From NCBI GenBank assembly GCA_022577435.1, contig JAKOON010000017.1:1173501-1237500 (forward strand): DNA of 64,000 bases, read 5' to 3'. The position numbers and the translations under genes were made by a program. Positions 57,811 through 64,000 of this stretch are shown piece by piece. The notes beneath the pieces are model-generated. The model was not told the DNA's origin. It did no database searches and saw only the letters and a list, made by a program, of their open reading frames with translations. How positions within the stretch are numbered: position 1 is the stretch's first letter; every line of letters starts with the position of its first letter. Origin of the DNA: Embiotoca jacksoni (lineage: Eukaryota; Chordata; Actinopteri; Embiotocidae).

Positions 57811-58484
57811 AATGATTTTACACTTTTGATAAGCCATCTTCCAATATCCATTTTAAAGTAAAATCCCTTGTTTCAAATTAAAAGCTCACGGGCCTTTCAC
57901 ACACATTCCAATCATATACTTGATTTAAATCTAGTCTTGTAACACACACACATCACCAAAAGTCAATATAAATGCTGCTCCTGACAGTCAGCTATGCAGA
58001 TGTCAACTTATGTGTTTGTGGTAATGTGATGCCTGCCCACAGTGCGTGTCAATATATAGACTGAATCAGTACAAACGAGAAGTTGTGGTAATTACTTTAA
58101 CATTTGTGAGTGCAGGATTTCAATGAACATTTTCTTTTGTTCACTCACTAGTGATAAGGTTTGAAAGGTATTCACACCATTAGATTGATACGTCAAGAGT
58201 CACCGTGTGCAATAGTCCCGCAGGGAGTTCCTGCTGCTCCTGAAGTAACAGACCGGGTTGAGTTGCAGCACCCTGTTCTCTGGCAAAGCTAAAAACAGAT
58301 CAGTTCTCTGTAAAATGACACACACACACACACGCACACGCACACACACTGCTTATACTCTTATGCAATTTCAGTATGTTTTTCATTACTGAGCTCCCAG
58401 ATCAGAACCGAGCTTAGTGAGGCTTGCTGATCCTCAAAATACAGTGAAATCTGTCAAGCAAGAGAGAGGTCCTTTTATGGACTG

Positions 58485-58573
58485 AGGAGAGGAGAGGGGA
58501 GGAGAGGAGAGGAGAGGAGAGGAGAGGAGAGGAGAGGAGAGGAGAGGAGAGGAGAGGAGAGGAGAGGAGAGGA
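58485..58573. repeat. (GGAGA)n pentanucleotide repeat
   Basis: About 17 units, entirely purine on the plus strand, with one GGGGA interruption near the start. Confidence 0.97.
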
Positions 58574-60633
58574 CATGAGGACTGGTCATAGAAATAAATA
58601 GCGTTGTGATCAGGCTGACTCCTGTGTGCTGCTGTGTTATTGCTGACAGCAGCATCTTCGCCGGTGTTGGTGACTCAGTAGAAGGTATTCTGCTCTGACT
58701 ACAGAGGGAACACAGTTGCACAACAGCCCAGGTTCATCCCGTCAGTCTCAAACCCGCACAGAAGAATCCATACAGGCACCTGCAGATTAAATGCTGCATC
58801 TTAGTTGAGAGCAGAGCTGAAACTAAGCTTCAAATCAAACTATTATATCACTTTGGAAGGTGGCATATGACATTTTCGACAGAAAGCTGTTCAGCAGAAG
58901 CTGTTGTTTAAAAATACTCACAAGACAGGCTTTCATGGTATTGCTCAAGACAATTGCGACTTATATTCAGCAGCAGGAATACGGATTTATCTGCAGATTA
59001 GCTGTGTACTTCAGTCTAAATGGGGAAAACTGCCGTCTTCATCTGAATGCTCTGTTTTATTGCATTTACCTCGGCTTGACATCCTACACCACACAGGCTG
59101 CCATCTAAATGGAAACACAGAGCGCAGGTGATGTAGCATGACTGGTGTGTGTTGCAGCCTCACGGTTCAGCAAAGCGCACCCCGTCATGCATCATTCTGC
59201 CCACAGAAAGCTGCCTCGATCTCTTACGCACAATGGGAGAGTGCACCATGTGTGGTTTCAAAGCAGAAACCTTTCCAACAGCTCCTGGAGGTCCAGATGA
59301 ATGCTGCTCAGAAAAGCCAACAGACAGACAGCAGCAGTGGCAGCCTCGGCCTTTCGTACGACACAACGCAGCAAATAACACAGCCAGCAGCTGCTGATCG
59401 AGCACCACACTGCACGGAAAATGAATCTTTTTCTCTGGGCTGCCCACAGAAACATGGAAGAAACGGAAAGGCGTCTGTGGAGAAAACCTGGAGACGGAGT
59501 GAAGTAATAAAAATATTTTTCCCACATTGCAATGAAAGCAATAATCACATGCTGATGTCATTTTGGAACCGAACATGTTATAGCGCAGTACACTCTTACA
59601 CAACATTACATTAAGGGCAGAAATACAGAGCTGAAAGCCGAGGAAAAGTGGAGTCAAGTGGATAAGAGTGACATGGTTGAACCTGTGCTGAGGTCAACAG
59701 TCTCAGAAAAAGAAATAATACCCTGTTAGAAAATCATTAATAGCGCCAGTAATGTAACATGTATTAAAAATGAGTAAGAACATTTTACTGCACATTCTTA
59801 ATAATGATTCTGATTTATAGAAAGGAGGGAAGCTGAATAAACTGTAAAAACTATTTCCTCATCACAACCTCGCCTTTAGATTCCAGTGCAAATCTGCAGC
59901 GGGTGTTCTGAAGCACAAACTTTTGAGCGTAAGGTGCGTGTTTGTAAATCCAGCAGATAATCAAACACAACCCGCTCATCATTTTTGGGGGATTTATTAG
60001 CAAAGAGCAGAGCTGCATTTCCACATCAGGATGCCTATTTAATAAATAAAATGCACATTGCTACAGCAAGTCATGATGAACAAGGAAAAACTGGGGTCAA
60101 TCTCAAATCCAGAAACTTTAGCTGAGAAACAGTCTGTGCTGCACGACTTACAGTGACTGATGTATGAGTGAAATGCAGCCTTTGTTATTTAAGGCTCTGC
60201 TCTGTGGGTCCACAGCATGCTCACCATCACATGAGATGGGACTGAAGTACTGTGTATGCCAGGGTCAGACTGAATTTGCCAAATAGGCCCACACTGTTTA
60301 ATGGATGAATATATTTCCTCACTGCTCAGACCTTATTAAACTTACATTAACCCTGCAGCATCTTTTGCTCCCACCCTGCATGTCATTCACTCCGAGCAGA
60401 CTGCGAATGACTGACACATTAACCATTTATTTAAAAACTCCTGATTGATTATTCATTTGGTATATAAAGTTGGGATATAGTGAGAGCTGCAGTTGCCAAG
60501 AATGCAAATGGTTGTCCTCAAAAAGCTTTGCTTTGTAAGTACAGCAGTTTGAAATCTAAAGATATTCAACCTAATATCATAGAAAACTAAGAATAACTGC
60601 CAGGAACCAATGTATTTTTTCTCCTTTTTGCAT

Positions 60634-61012
60634 TTAAAGGTCCCAACTTTTACACTTCTGCTGGGTATTATTTGCAGTCTTGATAATTAAACACTGATTT
60701 GTGTCTGTGTTGATGCCTCTGACCCGGCTGACTATTTTCTGACTGACGCACACACAGGCTAACCACACACACATTACCGTTGTTGAACAACGAGCTGTGC
60801 ATATGATAGGAGAGTACGTCTATGACATCACAAACTTACAAAAGTTGAAACAGTCGAAACGTCCAAACAGCACATTTGCTAAACAGTTGCTGTGTGCATT
60901 TCTCTGTGGATGGAGACATTTTGGCATTTTAAAATATTCATACAACACCTAGACCTGCTTTATGATTAAAAAAGAAAGGAAACCTGAATTTATACAGAGT
61001 GGGACCTTTTAA
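60634..61012. mobile_element. MITE with TTAAAGGTCCC terminal inverted repeats, copy 2
   Basis: It starts TTAAAGGTCCCAACTTTT and ends GTGGGACCTTTTAA. It shares interior blocks with the copy at 30059-30553 (GCAGTCTTGATA, TTTGTGTCTGTGT, CATCACAAACTTA, GTCCAAACAGCACA) but is about 115 bases shorter. Confidence 0.8.
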
Positions 61013-62401
61013 TTACACTTAACTACGTGGCTCCGGGCTAAGATGCCACCCGCGAACTGCAACATCCCCAGTCGCAGTCTCTGAACTTGTGATATTCCCA
61101 TTTCTCTCCCTTTATGTCCTATCATCTCTACTGTTGGACAGTCTGATAAAGGCAGAAGATGCCCTAATAAATCAAATACATTTTGATATTTCAAAACTGT
61201 TGCTGATTGATTTTCTGTCTGTAATTGTTTAATAAAATGAACATTTCAGCTCTACTCTAAATACATGACACGTTGATATTTAAATGTTTGTGAAGAAAAG
61301 GAACAAAGGGCCTAACGATAAAATGGATGAAGAGGAACACGAGCTTAAACATTGGTTTAAAAAAAAAAAGAGAAAATCAGGTAACAGTGTTTAATAATTT
61401 TATTCAGGTTTTTTTTTTTAAAAAAAAGGTTATCTGTAACTTAGCTTAGCATCCACTGGGCAAGATGCCGAGAACAAACTGTACACGTCACCAGTCTAAT
61501 ACACATAGAGAGAAACATATTGACAAGAACAACCGGACCCCTGAGCGGGCAACTCTTTCTCATTTGAAAATAATCTCTAATTCTGTGTGGGAGGTTCAGA
61601 GAACTTTGACAGCTTCGTGCTCCAGGTGCTGCTTATGAAACAATAATAGCCTGCGTAGTGGGTACAGTGACTCTCCTAATTGAAAACAGCAGGCCTTTGC
61701 CTTATTTCCCCTTTGAGGGAAGCCAGAGCAGAATGACACTGCAGCCATGGAAGTAAGAAACTGAGCCAGAGCTTCATCCAGCAGCTTTTACCGTTGCACA
61801 ACCAAAATAATACAGCCAGAATTTTGTTGTTGTTGTTGTTGCCGTCTCTCTTCCCCTTTCTCTTCCCCTCACGTCTATCCAGCAGGTATCTCTCAGGCAA
61901 AAGCACGAGGACAAACAGCTGCAAACACAATGCTCCTGCCTCGTCATGGTGTCTTTTTAAAATAGCTACTGTAGCACACATCTCTCACTCACAGGAAGCT
62001 CAGCAGCACGTAAGATGTAACTAAACTGCGTCATCGTCTACGTAAAATCATGTGACATCAAAGAACCCGGCAGAGGGTCAAAAACCCGACACATGCTCCG
62101 TGAACGGGCCTCCGGGATACAGTCTGATCCTGGCACACACAACCGGCCACAGGGGGAGAAAGAGAGGGAGACCTTGCTGAAGGAAGAAGGAGGAGGCAGA
62201 TGGATGGTAAATTCCACAGGAGGCAACCCAGCCTTTGTGCTTCCGTCAGCAATTCTGACAGGCGATGCCTAAAGCAGCGGACGGAGGAAAACAGAGAGGG
62301 GGAGGACTGATGGAAAGTGACAAATGAGTGGCTGAGGGAATCACTCAGAGGAGGTACATGAGTTGTGGCTCACTCGGGAGTAAGGAGAGGAGAGGAGGGG
62401 A

Positions 62402-63271
62402 GAGAGGAGACTATGTCTGAGGTTGAAGGCGAGAGGAGACTATGTCTGAGGTTGAAGGCGAGAGGAGACTATGTCTGAGGTTGAAGGTGAGAGGAGACTA
62501 TGTCTGAGGTTGAAGGCGAGAGGAGACTATGTCTGAGGTTGAAGGCGAGAGGAGACTATGTCTGAGGTTGAAGGCGAGAGGACACTATGTCTGAGGTTGA
62601 AGGCGAGAGGAGACTATGTCTGAGGTTGAAGGCGAGAGGAGACTATGTCTGAGGTTGAAGGCGAGAGGAGACTATGTCTGAGGTTGAAGGCGAGAGGAGA
62701 CTATGTCTGAGGTTGAAGGCGAGAGGAGACTATGTCTGAGGTTGAAGGCGAGAGGAGACTATGTCTGAGGTTGAAGGCGAGAGGAGACTATGTCTGAGGT
62801 TGAAGGCGAGAGGAGACTATGTCTGAGGTTGAAGGCGAGAGGAGACTATGTCTGAGGTTGAAGGCGAGAGGAGACTATGTCTGAGGTTGAAGGCGAGAGG
62901 AGACTATGTCTGAGGTTGAAGGCGAGAGGAGACTATGTCTGAGGTTGAAGGCGAGAGGAGACTATGTCTGAGGTTGAAGGCGAGAGGAGACTATGTCTGA
63001 GGTTGAAGGCGAGAGGAGACTATGTCTGAGGTTGAAGGCGAGAGGAGACTATGTCTGAGGTTGAAGGCGAGAGGAGACTATGTCTGAGGTTGAAGGCGAG
63101 AGGAGACTATGTCTGAGGTTGAAGGCGAGAGGAGACTATGTCTGAGGTTGAAGGCGAGAGGAGACTATGTCTGAGGTTGAAGGCGAGAGGAGACTATGTC
63201 TGAGGTTGAAGGCGAGAGGAGACTATGTCTGAGGTTGAAGGTGAGAGGAGACTATGTCTGAGGTTGAAGGC
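62402..63271. repeat. 29-bp minisatellite, exactly 30 copies
   Basis: The unit opens GAGAGGAGAC, continues TATGTCTGAG and closes GGTTGAAGGC (29 bases). 870 bases divide into 30 units. The only variants seen are C to T at the last base of unit 3 (62488) and unit 29 (63242), and G to C in unit 7 (62583). There are no spacers. It is flanked by related purine-rich sequence (GGAGAGGAGAGGAGGGGAG). Confidence 0.98.
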
Positions 63272-64000
63272 GAGGGCAGCGGAGTTTGAGTGAGATGAAT
63301 GCTGTCGTGCTGACAGTCGACTGTGGGGACAAATTACGACTGCCGGAGGATGAGAAGCTTTGAATGAGACTAAATGCTCACAGATATTTAACAGCCAGCT
63401 GTGACACCCACACATCTTTGTATTCACACATACAGAGCAGCTGAGCTGCACAGCAATTACACATACGCAGGATCTGACGTTAACCAAACGCTCGAGCAGA
63501 GCTCTTTGACGTGAGCATTTACCATTTTCAGGAGCCAATGAGAGTCAAACGGGAGCCCTGCTGCTGACATTCCCCATTCACTCGGATCCCTTTCCACTTT
63601 CGGAGGTGTAGCACTCCCAGAGTATCCACTGACACCACCTCACTGTCAGTACACCATCGTCAGACATTATGACGCGCTTCAGCTGAATTGCCTGTGATGG
63701 ACTTTCACAGAGTGACCCACACCTACCCCACCCTGCTGCAGGGCTTATCACACATACTCAGCCTACAAATGCTTTGTATCACGAGAGGACCCACGCAGCA
63801 ACACAAACAATAAGGTCGAAGCGAAATTTATGCTCGCCTTTATTGTGTGGAATCATAATGGAGGGTCATGTTCAGATCACACTGTGAGGCTAATGAAGTC
63901 AAACTGATAGAAACTATGACACGGTGGAGTAGTTTCCGATAATAAAACTAGCTTACAACTGATGCGTTTGTGCATTTATTGATGTGGAGTAAAATTCTGA
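63272..64000. other. Right-end flank, no gene seen
   Basis: Unique-looking sequence. No splice-compatible pip5k1c first exon or other family was recognised. Confidence 0.45.

Noticed and set aside
59138..59614. 158-codon plus-strand frame
   Set aside because: A 165-codon frame overlaps it on the other strand, it has no recognisable domain, and no clear splice or promoter context.
62402..63271. CRISPR-like array (29-base repeat)
   Set aside because: Units are directly adjacent with no spacers and the genome is vertebrate; it is a minisatellite.

Overview
This is vertebrate nuclear DNA, almost certainly from a ray-finned (teleost) fish. The genes are spliced with GT-AG introns. Exon lengths, phases and proteins match vertebrate RAB11B, MARCHF2 and PIP5K1C. 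Intergenic and intronic DNA carries long CA/TG microsatellites and dispersed elements of teleost character (a tRNA-derived SINE, hAT-like MITEs, LINE/SINE tails ending in AATAAAGCTGATTCTGA). I see no prokaryotic, phage or viral gene and no CRISPR array.

Layout. (1) 1-2931, + strand: rab11b copy A, exons 2-5; exon 1 lies before the window. (2) 6953-about 12000, - strand: marchf2, complete coding sequence in four coding exons, with probable non-coding exon(s) and promoter near 11.7-12.1 kb. (3) 15382-18676, - strand: a second complete rab11b gene, copy B, in inverted orientation to copy A, with a 19-bp minisatellite in intron 1. (4) 20.9-49.0 kb, - strand: pip5k1c, exon 2 through the talin-binding exon, plus an alternative C-terminal exon. 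Exon 1 and the stop-bearing last exon were not identified. (5) 49-64 kb: no gene found, probably intron 1 or 5' flank of pip5k1c, ending in a homogeneous 30-copy, 29-bp minisatellite.

Function. The three families all act on membrane trafficking: Rab11b on recycling endosomes, the MARCHF2 membrane E3 ligase on endosomal and plasma-membrane cargo, and PIP5K1C making PI(4,5)P2 at adhesions, synapses and clathrin pits. The adjacency of rab11b and marchf2 matches the human 19p13.2 neighbourhood, so the cluster is more likely inherited synteny than a designed operon-like unit.

The most unusual observation is in the rab11b pair. Exons 2 and 3 of the two copies differ at only 5 of 390 bases, but the adjoining introns are unrelated and exon 4 differs at 14 of 81 bases, all silent. 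That pattern suggests exon-limited homogenisation (gene conversion, possibly through cDNA). Copy B has also lost the last residues after the prenylation cysteines. I found no evidence of a wholly new biological system; the remaining findings concern splicing, repeats and gene duplication.
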